DNA of 64,000 nucleotides from Membranipora membranacea (Eukaryota > Bryozoa > Gymnolaemata > Cheilostomatida > Membraniporidae): positions 29,636,001 through 29,700,000 of the forward strand of contig OU612068.1 of NCBI GenBank assembly GCA_914767715.1, read 5' to 3'. The translations under genes were made by a program, and so were the position numbers. The notes under the pieces were generated by a model. That model did not search any database. It saw nothing but the letters and a program-made list of their open reading frames with translations, and was not told where the DNA came from. This document shows positions 17,797 through 31,500 of this stretch, in pieces (the first letter of the stretch is position 1; each line of letters opens with the position of its first letter).

Positions 17797-18758
17797 CTAC
17801 ACTCTGCTTGTAGTTTTTGCACAGTTAGCTCCCGTATTTCTTGGCATTCCACATACTCCAAGATGCTGGAAATTTAAAACCAAGATCATCAATAAGAACA
17901 AATAATAAAAATGCTAGCCTTTGCACCAACATAACTTGGTGTGTTCGATCCATTTAAGTGCACCTTGACAAAATAGCCAAAGTCTGACTCTGAATACAGT
18001 AAACAGTACGCAGCACCAGATGACCAACGATTGTGGCTTGGTAGGCAAAGGTAGATGTGAACCACTGATGTACTGATGACTTTAAAATGTTCTGTGTGGA
18101 GGAAAGTTGAGATCGCTGAACAGTCAGCCATCATCAGTGCTCTTGGCTAGCAAATCATAGTAGTCCGGGTTATTGACTGAAACCTAACCATTGGAAAAAT
18201 TCTCTGGCTGCTTTGAGATGCAGCACCTTAGTTAATCTCTGTTACACTTACATTTGAATATGATTGCGATCTTCCGTGGAAATGATTTGGCATGGTATGT
18301 ACGTTTGGTTTGAGACCATAGTCCTGAGCAGTAGTTCTGTAAAGAGGGTGTGGAGTTTTCCTTTCATATCCTTCAAACCACTCTGTAAAGTAAACATGAA
18401 AGCTGAAATATAGCATATGGGGAGATTGTAGATCACATTGTGAAAAGCAATCACCCTCTATAGATGACACATGTGTTCCAAACTTCCGAATAATGTTTAC
18501 CACCTTGTCAATGAAGCTTATAAATCAAGCTTTGAAAATTCAAACACAAAAATGGCATTCTATGATGAGCAAGGTTGTTCCAAATACAACTTTTATATTA
18601 GGCTGAATGATGTGCTGTATATTTTATCGCAGGCTGCAGAAATGAAAAGTTTGAATGCGTGTTAAATCCTCACCTGGGTTCTCAAATCTCTCTGGTATGT
18701 TGAATGTTCTGTAATAATCAGATGTCTTTGAGCCTTTTGGAACACCACCAGCACCCAT
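17797..18758 (-). CDS. PIERCE1/PIERCE2-family ciliary microtubule inner protein
   Basis: Three short minus-strand exons, 18758-18674, 18382-18252 and 17865-17797 (TAG), join in phase to give 94 residues. In order the motifs are SDYYRT, RFENPEWFEGY, PLYRTTAQDYG, VHTMPNHF, SQSYS and GMPRNTGAN. This order and spacing match vertebrate PIERCE1 (C9orf116) and PIERCE2, proteins bound inside doublet microtubules of motile cilia and needed for outer dynein arm docking. Introns fall after NP(G) and after YSN. An alternative start adds exon 19068-19054 (ATG plus four codons, donor GTAGAG) joined to an acceptor that extends exon 1 to 18767; the frame is kept and eight residues are added. No exon exceeds 131 bp. 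Which paralogue it represents is open; it could predate the PIERCE1/2 split. Confidence 0.8.
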
Positions 18759-18769
18759 TACAACTCCCT

Positions 18770-20928
18770 TTTAATGAGAAACATGAATTATTTGCGGGGT
18801 TTCTTCGCTGAGACAATTAAAATTGTATATGAAATGAAAACTGGCTAGAAAAGTTGATTTCAATTACTGCTAAGATGTAAATATCATGTTTGGTATGTCA
18901 AGAACAGTCATAGGACAGTCATTAGACCTATATACATATTTGGCTTACTCTCATGGCATGTGGACAGTCATTTATAATAATACTTTTTGATATGGCTGAT
19001 TTTGTTTTCACATGACAAAGTTGCATAATATATATTAGATGTTGTAGCTCTACCTCTTGATGGGCCATTTTCAACTCTGTGGTTTGATGATAGTAGTTAT
19101 CAATGCTTATTTGTAGCCTTTTCAAGAAGCTCACTGAGTTTTAGTTTCCTTCTGCTCTCTGCTGGTCAGAAGAAAAATATGCAATGTTATTATACAAGTT
19201 TGATTAAGCTACAGCAGCACAGGAATGTGACAATGTGTGTTGATGTTATGGAGAAGTGTGCATTCAAATTCACCAGGATTCACCTACTCAATTGCTAAAA
19301 CATGCACCTTACTAAAATTATGAAGTCTTTGGAGAAAAGTATTGTCTGTCTCTGGGCAACGAACAAATACTAACCTCAGTCTACTATTTTAGACGAGTGT
19401 ATGAAGTAGCTCCCAACTATATTTCATGATTGTGATTAGGATTTCTAGCTAGAAAATTGTCAAGGTGACAAGTTTTATAGCCACTCATGTTCGTAATTTA
19501 AAATGAGTCAGTGTTAATTCATTTTTGAGGAAAAAAAGGAGCGAAAATTTCTTGCTGACTACACACAATACATCTGCTTGAAGTTTACAAATAAGACAAA
19601 GAAAACAAATACACCCTCAGTGGATTAACTTTTTCATAGGTAATTATATCGAAAGTAAAACCTTTTCAACTTGGTAACCAGTTACAATCTTAAACCAATA
19701 AGTAATAAGGCCATTTATTCATCGTTCATTGGCCTTGGGCCACAGAAAGGACTGGTAACTCACCTCGTAACAGTCACCTCACCAGGTCTACTCCAAAACC
19801 TGGGACTTTGGCAATGTTTGAATGGGGTGCTGTCAAACCAGGGAGAATTCTCCCTGGTCAAACATTGCCAACAAAAAGTCCCAGGCTTTGGAGTATACCT
19901 GTGGGTCTGGCATTGAATCAAGGAGTAAGAACTCCTTGATTGAATTGATCAATTAACAAAATGAGCTCTCAGCAATGATCTCCCTTCATCATTGCTCCCA
20001 GTCTTATCATCATTATTGATTGAATTGTTGATTGATTGATGACCAATCTTCCAATGATGATTTGGATTGAATGATTTGACTATATAAGTATATATGTTAA
20101 CTGGGAGTGGGTGTCCATTTATTGCTGTGACAAACACTGCTACTTAATGATTGACAATAGAAAGAAATAGAAACTACATATTTATATAATAAATTATTAT
20201 GGTAACTTTTTCAGATCTTCTCTTTAGTTTGGTGGTTCCTTTTGACTTTGGTTGGGCCTGAAGAATTTCATGATTCAAAGTTTTTTTTGTTATGTACATG
20301 TTCTTTGATTGATGTGATTGAAAAAAAGTAATAACGTAAAGCTTGGTGGTCAAGGTAATATTGAAACTTTTCAGTTTCCCCTACGAACCTTTGTCTATTA
20401 TATAGACATATCAATGCCTTTTTTGGATTGATAAGACAACATTGTAGTGTGACTTGCTTTCAAAATCTATAATGTTAGCTTTTATTGCTGTCTGGCCGGA
20501 TTGCTGTGTCAGCAATGTGTAATAAATTTAAATTCCACTGTGTTGTCATTCTCTAATTAGTACTCAAGGATTGATTTAATTTCTGCAAATGTGGTGAGTT
20601 GGGTCTTGTAAGCGAAAAATAGACAGGTTGACTTGAGTCAAAGCGAGTCGATGCAGACAGTTGAGATTGTCTGCTCAATACAGAACCAGAATGTATGCAT
20701 ATAGATCCACTATATCAGCATTAGGGTTATCGTCGTGAAGCTACAGTTTGTGCGAGACAGCTTGATACTTCATTTGAGCAAATCAACCCACTCAAGAAGT
20801 TCTTTCTTTGTAGACCATCTTATTTTCATCCTTATTATATTTATCATACAACTTTCTATATCATTACATATTACCTATCCTTTGTTTAATGTTGGCGGTA
20901 TATAATACAATTATTGTTCTTGTAGGCA
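18770..20928. other. Intergenic region upstream of PIERCE and ASF1 genes
   Basis: Divergent intergenic DNA holding the promoters of the PIERCE gene (-) and ASF1 (+). The last bases (TTCTTGTAG then GCA and ATG) form a splice acceptor three bases before the ASF1 start, so a 5' UTR exon of ASF1 should lie here. It also contains the foldback at 19785-19899 and a small hairpin at 19914-19944. Nothing else is recognised. Confidence 0.45.
19785..19899. repeat. 115 bp foldback element
   Basis: The outer arms (GGTCTACTCCAAAACCTGGG / CCCAGGCTTTGGAGTATACC) are complementary with few mismatches. The inner arms around GGCAATGTTTGA / TCAAACATTGCC enclose the perfect palindrome CCAGGGAGAATTCTCCCTGG (19839-19856). 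This looks like a non-autonomous foldback element. The element at 10285-10440 shares the core. Confidence 0.75.
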
Positions 20929-23900
20929 ATGTCTCAGGTGAATATAAGTAATGTTGTGGTGCTGGATAACCCATCACCGTTCAACAATCCGTTCCAGTTT
21001 GAGATCACATTCGAGTGTCTAGAGCACTTATGTGATGGTAAGTGATATATTCCAGCTACACTAGAATTCTGATCATAATGAGCTTTTAAGTCGTTTAGAA
21101 GGAAAACTGTTCAGTCAGAAAAAGATAATACATGATTATACTTCATCCCTACGAAATTAGTGGGCAGTGTTGATCATCAGCTTTCCAGAAAAAAAAGAGA
21201 ATAATATTGAAGTTTTTCCTCCTGTTAACACTGAAAGCCAGGCGGTCTAATGTATAAATGTGAAAGCCTTGGTAACCATGATTTCAAGCATAAAAAATAG
21301 ATAGTTTTGCAAAATATTGAGGTCAACTAGATTTCAAGTTGTATTTTGCTCTAATTTGCATCGATCATAGCCTTCCTAATATCCACTCAATAAGATTTAC
21401 AGATAGGACCTTCAAGTATATCGTAATTTCTCAATCATAAAAGTGACCTATCATCAAGTTGAACATGTTGGGCATTCAGTTATTTGTCAAGGAAGTGGCT
21501 TTATTAATGCTCAGATACAAATGTTGAACATGTCTGTTTGGATAACTGTGCTTAGCGTTTAGGCTCAAATCAGTTCAAGCTGGTTTTCTCCTGTTTGATT
21601 GTGAAGTGATCTGGAAATCACACTTATGTCATGATTATAAATGTTTCAAACAATACGCTTCATAGTTAATGAAATAAAACATAGGTAATAATCAACTGTA
21701 AAACATTGACAGAAATGGTAGCCTTTATTTCAATAATAAATGATCATAGTAGAGGGTGTTTTGTGTGATTCTAAGCATTGACGCCAATCTACTTAAAATA
21801 GTTGAAGTTTGTTCTCTTGGTAACACTGGCTCAAAGCCAATTCTGTACCAAGAGCAATAATCATGTACTGGTCACTTCCACTTTGCGCCTGTGTAACCAA
21901 TCAGTTCAGGTTGGTAATCTCTGCACTGTAGCAAATGAATTAATAGACAGTTTTCTGAGCTCTGATTTAGGCCTCAATTCGGAGTTGTCCTCTCTCCAGT
22001 TTGGTACTTTTAACCCACGCCGCATAGGAAAAATGTGCTGAACAGAGGGTTATCTTGAAAACCGCTTATAATAGGATAAATTTTATTTTTGATTCAGAAT
22101 CTGCAACATTGAAAACTTATATGGACATAGTTTGGGAAATAATTTTAGTATTTGGATAGTCAATTATAGCATTTTCTGCCTGTTTTGTGGACAATTTGGC
22201 AGAATTTTTCACGAGTTTCGTCACTAAAATTAAGATTTACCAACATTCAAGCCTCCAATGATTTGGTAACCCTGTCTCACAGGGTTTTCAATGGTGCAGA
22301 CTCTGAAGCAAAAATCATTTTTATCCTAGCATAAGCGGTTTTCAAGATAACCCTCTTTCAGCAGGTTTTTCCTATGCGGCGTGGGTTAAAAGTACCAAAC
22401 TGGAGAGAGGACAACTCCAAATTGAGGCATAAATAACTGCTCAGAAAACTGTCTATTCAAATGTTCTTGAATTCCCTAGCTCAACATTCACCCACCCATA
22501 TTGGAAAAATGTTAGCTGCCGAAGGGCGATTGTAAATAGGTTGATCTGGCCACTTTCTGGCACTGTCCCATCAGCACAGAGAAGACCCGCAAGCAGTGTG
22601 GATATTTATTGTGTAGTTCTGATAGATCCCGGAATCTAAACCATGTAAGAAATCAGGCCAAATTATTTTAAATCTCATTCTTGTTCTGTTGTATTTCTGT
22701 ACAGATTTAGAATGGAAGATAATCTATGTGAGTTCAGCGGAGAGTGAAGACCATGATCAGGTGTTAGACTCAGTTCTAGTTGGTCCAGTTCCTCCAGGAA
22801 AACACATGTTCGTCTTCCAGGTATGACCTGTACCTACTTCTTGTGTTCCCTGTTTGCACAGGAATTCAGATGACATTTGTGAAGTGATACTCTTGAGAAA
22901 AAAGGAGATAATACATCAAAGTTAACCAAGCATTGTAACTTATTAATAGCCTCTTGGCACCTGTACATAGTGCTACAAGTGTGGTGACTACATATACTGC
23001 ATATACAGTGAGATGTATAGGCACTAGGCAGTATATAATAGGCATGTATATAACAGCTGGATGAAAACAAGGTATACTGTATGTCTTGTATTGATATACA
23101 GTGCAGTGTATCCCATTTATACTTGTATGTATATAGTTGGTGTTACCAAGGAGTTAGAGACAACCTCCTTGGTGTTACACAGTGGGTAGAATGCAAGTAC
23201 ATAGATGTTGTTCCACATGTACATACATGATTGTATACATACATAGAGCAGCTGCTGAATACCTGTTGCCATCAGCCACCTTGACAATCAATCTTACATT
23301 TCTACATCTTGTTATATTATTACACTTACACAAATATTGTCTTGTTTAGGCGCCTCCCCCTGACACAGATAAGATACCTGTAGCTGATGCTGTCGGGGTC
23401 ACAGTAGTATTACTTACATGCTCATACAGAAATAGAGAATTTATCAGAGTTGGATATTATGTAAACAATGATTATCCAGAAGCAGATATGAGAGAAAATC
23501 CACCAGCAGTTCCTGATTTCAGTCTGGTAAGTTGTATCAGACGATATAAGCTCAGAAGATTTCCTTCTAATCTGCGACAATTCCTATTGGACATCCAGCT
23601 ACGCACATGTTATTTCAGTGTCTTTGATGAAAGTAATACTGCATGTTTTATAAGACAGGGCTGCGTTGCTTTATAAGCGTATTGAGACTCCCCTTCTCAC
23701 CTCTGTGCCATTCTTGGTACGGACTGTATGGTTAAAAGCTCTCTTTTTACATTTTACAGCTACAGAGAAATATCCTAGCAGTTTCACCTCGAGTCACTAA
23801 GTTCCCTATAGATTGGGGAGACGGTAATAACGAAGAGGAGATGGCTACTACAGAGCAGTCCGGAGGAGCTGACCAATCACAAGCTGTACAGCAGGAGATG

Positions 23901-24044
23901 ACTGAGTCTAACCAGATACCTGTACCCAGTACCTCATCAAGTCTACCTCCACCTCCTCAATCTCACGACTTTAACTCTAAACATTCACTCGGCATTGGTC
24001 ACGACAGCAATAGTCTGAATTTAGCTGAGCCCATGGCCAGCTAA
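20929..24044 (+). CDS. ASF1: ASF1 histone H3-H4 chaperone
   Basis: Nuclear chaperone that binds the H3-H4 dimer and hands it to CAF-1 or HIRA during nucleosome assembly. Exons 20929-21037, 22705-22820, 23350-23526 and 23760-24044 (TAA) join in phase to give 228 residues. The N-terminal immunoglobulin-like core is strongly conserved: VVVLDNPSPFNNPFQFEITF, DLEWKI, SVLVGPVPPGKHMFVFQ, GVTVVLLTCSYR and EFIRVGYYVNN. The histone-contacting valine and arginine regions are included. The tail after RVTKFPIDWG is Ser/Pro/Gln-rich and not conserved, as in other ASF1 proteins. The start is the Met of the family N-terminus, right behind a splice acceptor. Intron 1 carries MITE copy 2. ASF1a versus ASF1b cannot be decided and is a vertebrate distinction. 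Confidence 0.97.
21944..22455. mobile_element. MITE copy 2 (ASF1 intron 1)
   Basis: A 512 bp copy with the same ~90 bp terminal inverted repeats and AT-rich core as copies 1 and 3, in the same orientation. It sits in the first coding intron of ASF1. Open frames across it are not genes. Confidence 0.85.
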
Positions 24045-24467
24045 CCCTACTGACTCTCATTTTGTAACATAATTTCCAAATTAAATTAAACACGATGTGT
24101 ATATTGCTATAATACTGTGACTATTGTTATATCTGCAGTTTTAATGGCATTGATAGCTGCAGTGTACATAATTTTTTTGTATCCATCACTAAATTTACTA
24201 TTGTCTGTTGACACTATCAGATGTAGCTATATTATGATATGATATGCGATTCTCTCCATGAGTTGAATGCTCTGGTAGTCTTGGCTCCCTCCTGCTTGTA
24301 GCTTCTAATGCATTATCTGTGCAACCCAAGTAATCCCTGTTCTTATGTACATACAATTAGGAAGGTTGTGGCATTTCCTCGTATTCCCTATCATTTAATA
24401 ATTCCTTTACAAGATTTCTTTCAATATTTCCCATTTATTTATATTACTATTTACTTGTGAAGGTTAG

Positions 24468-24473
24468 AATAAA
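24468..24473 (+). terminator. Candidate ASF1 polyadenylation signal
   Basis: AATAAA about 425 bp after the ASF1 stop codon. It is a plausible 3' end, supported by motif only. Confidence 0.35.
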
Positions 24474-24479
24474 CGTGAA

Positions 24480-25599
24480 AGAACAATGAATTTGGTGCCT
24501 CTGTCTCTTATGGTGTTATAACATCAGACGCATTGAGTTTTCATTTTAAGTTATCCTGTGTTAAGATTGGTAAGTTATCTTACCCTGGATTTATGGCGAA
24601 TGAGTGGAAAATCTTACAATACCTCTGACCTCTGCTCTGACAAAAAGGCTACAACTTGCTAGCAAATCAGATAAAGAATTGGGATGGAGCGTGGCCTATG
24701 TATGTCATCCTTTTAGACAATCTAATAACTATTATGTTCGCCCATGTAACATTAATGAAGAAAAAAAACAGAAAGATGTACATAACTGTGTTCTCTATTT
24801 ATCATTAAAGAAAGGAAAAGGTAAAAATAGTGAGAGCTACCAGACTTATGTGTCCACTAATTTCATGATTTGATGTAACACATGGCTGCATATCTACATG
24901 GATCCATGTACATAAAAAGGACAACAGGAAGTTACCACCAGAGTAACAAAGTGTGTGTAAAACAAAGAAATGGAGCACCGAGCTTTAGCAATATGACAAT
25001 ATGATTGCAAATGTTGTACAAATAGTCTGTTAAAATCAAGTGAAGAACAAGGATTAATAGAGTAGGAAACTTGCACGCTTTACAACAGGTACATACAGGG
25101 GGAGGAGGGGCACAGATTTAATTGGATAGAGAAATGTTAGGTTCGTCATCTAAAGGAACACTCGATGGATGCCTTTCTAATTGTTTCTAATAGAGTGAAA
25201 ATTGAAAAACATGAAAAATGGAATCGGTTGTGGTGATTGAAAAAAATTGAATGACCACATCTGTAATGAATCTGATGCGAAGGTAAAATTTAACCCTGAC
25301 ATCAAAAATAAATATTATAGGTAAATTACTAATAGCTGTATGATTGATATAAACACAAGGTGTCCATACAACTAGTCGTGAGTTCTACTGGCAGTCTGCA
25401 GATCATTCATTATGTATATAGAGCTGCCTCCGCCTTTATACCATGTCTGCATCTACTGCTTGCTGCATATACAGTCCTGACTGGCATTGACTGCTATATC
25501 ACATTTTGCATACACTGAGTGATTGAGGTTGTATAACGAGTTAGCAGTTGTGCTATCATACCGCCTGATACAGAACTATAATAATATCCCAACATTGCT
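24480..25599. other. Convergent intergenic region, ASF1 / RASA1
   Basis: Holds the 3' UTR of RASA1 on the minus strand. A plus-strand open frame at 24604-24873 encodes 89 residues with no family I recognise and no supporting splice or start context. Otherwise nothing is evident. Confidence 0.4.
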
Positions 25600-28500
25600 T
25601 CATCCTCCTGACATATGACCGCTGTAATATCCCATCGTAGTGCGTATCAACTGAATAGCTGCTATCAACTTTTTCAAGGCAGGCTACAATATAAGAAAAT
25701 CTCACATTAATACAAAGCTATGATTCAGATTACCAATGTATTTTGCTGATTATATATTGGAGTTATGGTTTCATGTAAAATAGGATATTTTTGAACAGAA
25801 AATAAATTCTTTATCCATCGTTCAAAAGGACAACCGCCTCTCCAGATTTGGTGATGTAGTATATCACGTTCTCGTGGTGAGTGTGGATCTTGGCTAACAA
25901 ACAAATATCTAACTAATGATCTTAGGACTCATCATCAAATAATTAATAATTACTATATGCATAATAATACATCAGCTCCTGCTTTCTCTTCTTCATGACC
26001 GCCCTAAAACACTGTATGACATATTCCTCATATATGCCTTTTAACAGGTCTATACTAACAACTTTATATTGACCACATGATACCATAAGATTGGATGAGT
26101 TCGGGGTACCTGACAGGGTGACAACTCATACCTGTGCTATACTTTTAGTCTGTAGATCCTTTATATGACAGGCACATATTTTATGTACTATGCTGAGTTC
26201 TCTGGCCACATCATCAGAAGCTAACATAGGACTCTCAGACTCGGGTATCTCTACTACATCCTGTGACATATCACATTGGTCATCAGCACTTCACAATACA
26301 CCAGCCATTTTAATTATCATAAGTAAGAAGACCTCAACATGCAACACATGTATTCATCTAATTGTGATAAAAAAACCTGACTATCAGATACATGTCGACA
26401 AAATTTAACCATACATTAGTGACACATGAAAAGAACTTACTGCTAAATCATTGAGGAAGGACATCATCTTCGGTTTATTATCGACGATAAACGGACCAAT
26501 GGCCTCCATATACGGTTCCTTTGTGCCGACCTCCACCAAGTTGGCCAGATTAATCAGTGATTTAGCAAGTAATTTCAGAGTTCTTATCGCCGAATCGGCC
26601 GGTGGTTCACTAACTAAGTTAAAGTTTCTGGGGTTCACTATGGCAGGGCAGAGAAGCCGGAGAAATATAAAACCACTGACTACTCGAGGTTTGACTATGG
26701 CATTATCCGGCCACCGCTTGGCTACTGTACGCTGTAGACATCCACATATGTGACGTAATACTCTGTCAATAACAGATATAACAATAATACAAATATTCAA
26801 ACAGAAGCACATATGAGCTACTGTGGCAGCGTTATATGAGCTACTGTGGCAGCGTTATATGAGCTACTGTGGCAGCGTTATATGAGCTACTGTGGCAGCG
26901 TTATATGAGCTACTGTGGCAGCGTTATATGAGCTACTGTGGCAGCGTTATATGAGCTACTGTGGCAGCGTTATATGAGCTACTGTGGCTGCGTTATATGA
27001 GCTACTGTGGCAGCGTTATATGAGCTACTGTGGCTGCGTTATATGAGCTACTGTGGCAGCGTTATATGAGCTACTGTGGCAGCGTTATATGAGAGGGAGC
27101 TTGTACTTTCCAATTATTGTGCTAATGCTCGGTACACAATTATTAACAAGCTGCTCAGCTGCACACTTCTATGGACCTTCGATCACTACCAGACATTTAA
27201 AAAATCATGTTGTACATACTAATATACTTTAAATATACCTAAAATAATCAGCTTATGTAATGAGTGCCTGCTTCATGTCTACTCAGATATACACCTAACA
27301 AAGAGGGTATAATCAGGGTACTCGTAAAGTTAGGGTTGTTATACAATACTCACATAGGACAATCATCTTTGGCAGAGAATATAGAAGCTAACAGATCACT
27401 GAGTAGTTGTATAAATGTGAGCTTGTTGGTCTCCAGTCCGGAGGGGTTCTCCATCACATTCGGATCCAGCTGGAGGGAAAAAGACAGACATCATTGTGAT
27501 AATCAGGGGAAAGGTTTTTAAGTACACCTGAAAACAAATATGGAAACTATTAATCCCAAGATATAAAGCAAATTGCAGGGTCTTGTGGGGTTAAGTTTGC
27601 TGCCACTTAAGACAATACAGATCAACTTTAGGCAAGAATTGCCTTGTATGCGTCAATATTATCAGAGACAGGGGCGCTATAAGATTAGACTGAGGAGTTA
27701 GACAATTACACATACCTCTATTTTGATATTTTCTGAGGCTATTTTCTGTACAGTTTTTTGAAGAGCTGATCTGACAAAGTCACCAGCCGTTAGCTTCATG
27801 TACTGATCCATAAGGGTGGTGGCTAATGAGGTACTTCTGAACAGTGTAGCAGCATTCTCTATTGAATAAAATATGATAAATACTATATTTTATTATTATA
27901 TTATATATATATATATATTATTGATGTATTGATATTGATATACAATCCGAGTCCCTAGCTGGACAACTTCTCCTACTGATGCATCAAATAGTTGCTCATA
28001 ATATACGCCAAGAGATGAAACTTTTTACCATCAATGAAATCAGTTGACACTGGAATTATGACAACGTTTACAGTAGAACAAACCTTCATTGGCTACCTCC
28101 ACACTGGTAAGAGTCTTCAGCAGGATGGCTTCTCTCTTATCGTGTTTGAATATTTTGAGTACTGATTGAGCGAGTTGAATACGATCACTCAAGTTATCAC
28201 AGACTAGTCCTAATGTGCTCACAATCTGGCAATCTTTAGACAAGAGAACCTGCAAACATGAAATGGTCAGATTAAAGCTAACAGAAGAAGTACCATGTTC
28301 GGCAGTCGCCTGATATTTGACATTGATATTGATATAAGACCACCAATATTGGTCAATTAATGCAGGGAGGGTAGAAGGGATAATATATGTCCCACCGTCC
28401 CTGGTTAGGGAAGCAGTGGGTTCAATCGGGAATTAAGTCCTCGTCACAGATGGGAGCATAACTTTGACCAACAATTCCTAATTCAAGGCCAATTCTAATG

Positions 28501-31500
28501 CAACATCTTATAAATAGATATCTTTTTCTGGGATAATTTTGCTGCATGCAGGTGAATCAGAGTGCCGGTATCGATGTTAGTGATGAGGACAGATATCGTT
28601 ACCTTCTGTAGATCTGCATAGTCTTTAAGAGGAAGTATCACATCGTGCTTATATTTGATTTTGAGTCTGATATGAGGTGGTTGTGTTGAGGGGTCATGGC
28701 TACTGTTTGAATTAGTTACTGTCATATTATACCAATCATCATTCTCTTCACCCATCTGTACTTCTGATAATCGCTTAGTAACGCTGACTAAAAACGTTGT
28801 ACCGATATAACATATACATACGGTCAAATATACCGGCAATAACAAGACAAGATGAATGTACCAACATCAATACATACTGTGGAATAAAGATACCTGCAAA
28901 AGCGTATACTGACAGCAAGAATTCACCAATAACATGATATAACATCAGTATGAAACCAGATAAAAGCAGTAAAGTTTTATCCATCATATTCAGTTTGTAT
29001 TTGCTAAGCATATTTGAGGATAAGGGGTTAACTTACAGAGTTCCGAGTCTTTACCACCACTGCGCCGAGTTTTACTACATAGTGTGATCGTACATGAGTC
29101 TACATTCTGAGGTATATCACTACAACAATAATATCATTATACAACCTACTGCTGCCCAAAAACTAAATCAATATTAAACTTCTATAGATGGTCAAAGTAT
29201 GATACCCGAATGAAATGAAGTAAATACTTGATGTCCGTATGTGAGCAGGCTTTCTGTCTATGAACATTGATTTCAATCGTCCCGGCTTAAGAGTATGGCC
29301 TGAATGGATTGAAAACACGTATAACCGGGTGACTGCATGATCTACAATTTGTAGCAAAATGGGAAAAATCCTAAATTGTAATTCAAGCAATATAATATCA
29401 TTTTAACTTACTCTAATACAAAGTCATCATCCCAGACCAGAGGAAGAGAATCTTTAGGCTGAGTTTTAGCTACAGGTATATCATTGAGGCCGATATGACA
29501 GTACACGGATGAGATTCTATCGCTCACACTCTTAGCTTCTACTACATTAACAGTTAGTGTATAGATCTCACGGAGACCCCGCCGCCCATGTGCTGCTCGC
29601 TGTGAAGACTTTGTATTCTTACAGAACGGCTTCAGAGCTGACCTCCATTCCTATAATATACCATGAATGTTATAGACTTAATAAACTACTTGATGATATT
29701 ACAGAATTATATGCATGGTGAGCGGTATGAAGAATGTTATCGCCTAATTATATCAATGGTGGCTCAGTTCAAATATCCCCCAAACAGAACACCTTGGTAG
29801 CACAAATCATCAATGCTCCTTATCCACATTGATACTTGACTGTACGTATATTGCTGACTTATTGAGTGTTGAGTAAAGATGGAAATAATGATATGAGTGG
29901 CTGTGAGTTATACAGACCTGAGTTTTCTCCTCCGTATCAGCCCAGAGATAGTATATCTGACAATGATCTATAGCACGACTCTCCAACTGTATACAGTTTG
30001 GTCTGAAACACAAATATTTCATTCTGTTAGAGAAAATATCAGTTATTAAACATTACATTGATAAACACTTGGCAAAAGATATTTGGTGTATTTGCTATGG
30101 TGTTGTTGGCTTGGATCGGGTTAGCCATTCGCCGATTTCTCAATTGAGAAAATGTTAACATAAACTAGAGAATTGATATAGATTGCACATTCTTATATGA
30201 TGTGTATTGTCTTCACAATGCATGTTTTGAACGGTTATCAATAAAGTCCTTATCATCATCATCACCATTAGTCTCATTCCATCACAGTGATGTCCATAAT
30301 GAATTGTTCAGATATTGATGCTGATGTCTCAACTCAAATACCAACATCAATTTCAATGAGTTTTAAGCAATTTCTAAAACTTATAAATCCAGTTGATGGT
30401 ATGTTGAAGAACTTTGTGGAAACCAAGCAAAACATGGATCAGATAAAGAAACTGGTGCATGTTGAATCAGCCCAATGAGTTGTCTGCACAGAGAAAACTA
30501 GGGCAATGAACTCTTTTGTTTGAAAGAATGAAGAGGTCATTGAATCATCAGATCATGTGATCAAGCATGTGATTGGTTATAGTAATTGGTTGCCTTAGAG
30601 CAAAGTGTCAATGTTTGGGGAGCACATGAGAGCCCTGACAGAACACAAAATACAAATTGTAGGAAGCATTCAACTCTAAGCTTATTGAAAGAAGTCCATT
30701 CACTCAATGCGGGCATCTCAACAACACTAGACTTCTCCAAACTAAATTCCCTCCAACAGAAGATATGGAAGCCAAATACATCCTAGCCTTCAGTGCTTTG
30801 ATAGCAATTGCTGCTTCAGCAAGTCTCCCATTCAAGGACTGTGGTAAGTGTGACAGGACTAACTGATACTAATTCTTGTTGTGTTAAGTTAGTAGTAAGT
30901 AAAGAAAGTCTGAAAAGAGACTGAAGTGAAAGCTAACCATCTTCCTGTTGTGTTGGCTTGGTATTTGCATTGACATGGATTCCCAAATCTTCGGTCCAAT
31001 GGTCATAATTATCATGAAATATTAAGTGTAAAGGCACCATTGGCACATAGGCTTGGTCAATGTGGATTATCAAATCTTTTGAGAGAAGAACAATAATTGT
31101 CATCTTCATTTCTGTGTTTACAGGATCAACTGCCGGAAAGATTACCTCGATCACCCTGGATCCTGCACCAAAGGGCTCTTGCACATTTCCAAAAGGCACC
31201 AATGTGACCGCAATTGTTGAGATGGAAATAGGTAAACCTTGCATGTGATACCCTTGCCGGTATCCTTTGAGAGTTATATATATGACAGCAATGAAATGGC
31301 ATACCACGCTTACTATCACTTTCGAGATTTTGTAGCAATGGGCCAATCAGATGAAAGAATTCACATCACCTCATGCTTGTGCAAACATTATGGTGACCAC
31401 CGCTTATCTTGATTTGGGCCAAGAGATAAGCGTACCAGCTGGGAGACAGAACACCGGGAGGGCTACATTAATATCATATCATGAAGAATGTACGCACTTC

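Noticed and set aside
24604-24873. 89-codon plus-strand frame
   Set aside because: No recognised domain, AT-driven composition, and it lies in the ASF1/RASA1 convergent 3' region.
26813-27088. Regular array that could suggest CRISPR
   Set aside because: Units are contiguous with no spacers, and the locus is an intron of an animal gene.
30287-30478. 63-codon plus-strand frame upstream of NPC2
   Set aside because: No homology seen and no splice link to the NPC2 first exon; possibly an old repeat.
30933-31346. 137-codon minus-strand frame
   Set aside because: Antisense shadow of NPC2 exon 2 and its introns; RASA1 phases skip it cleanly.
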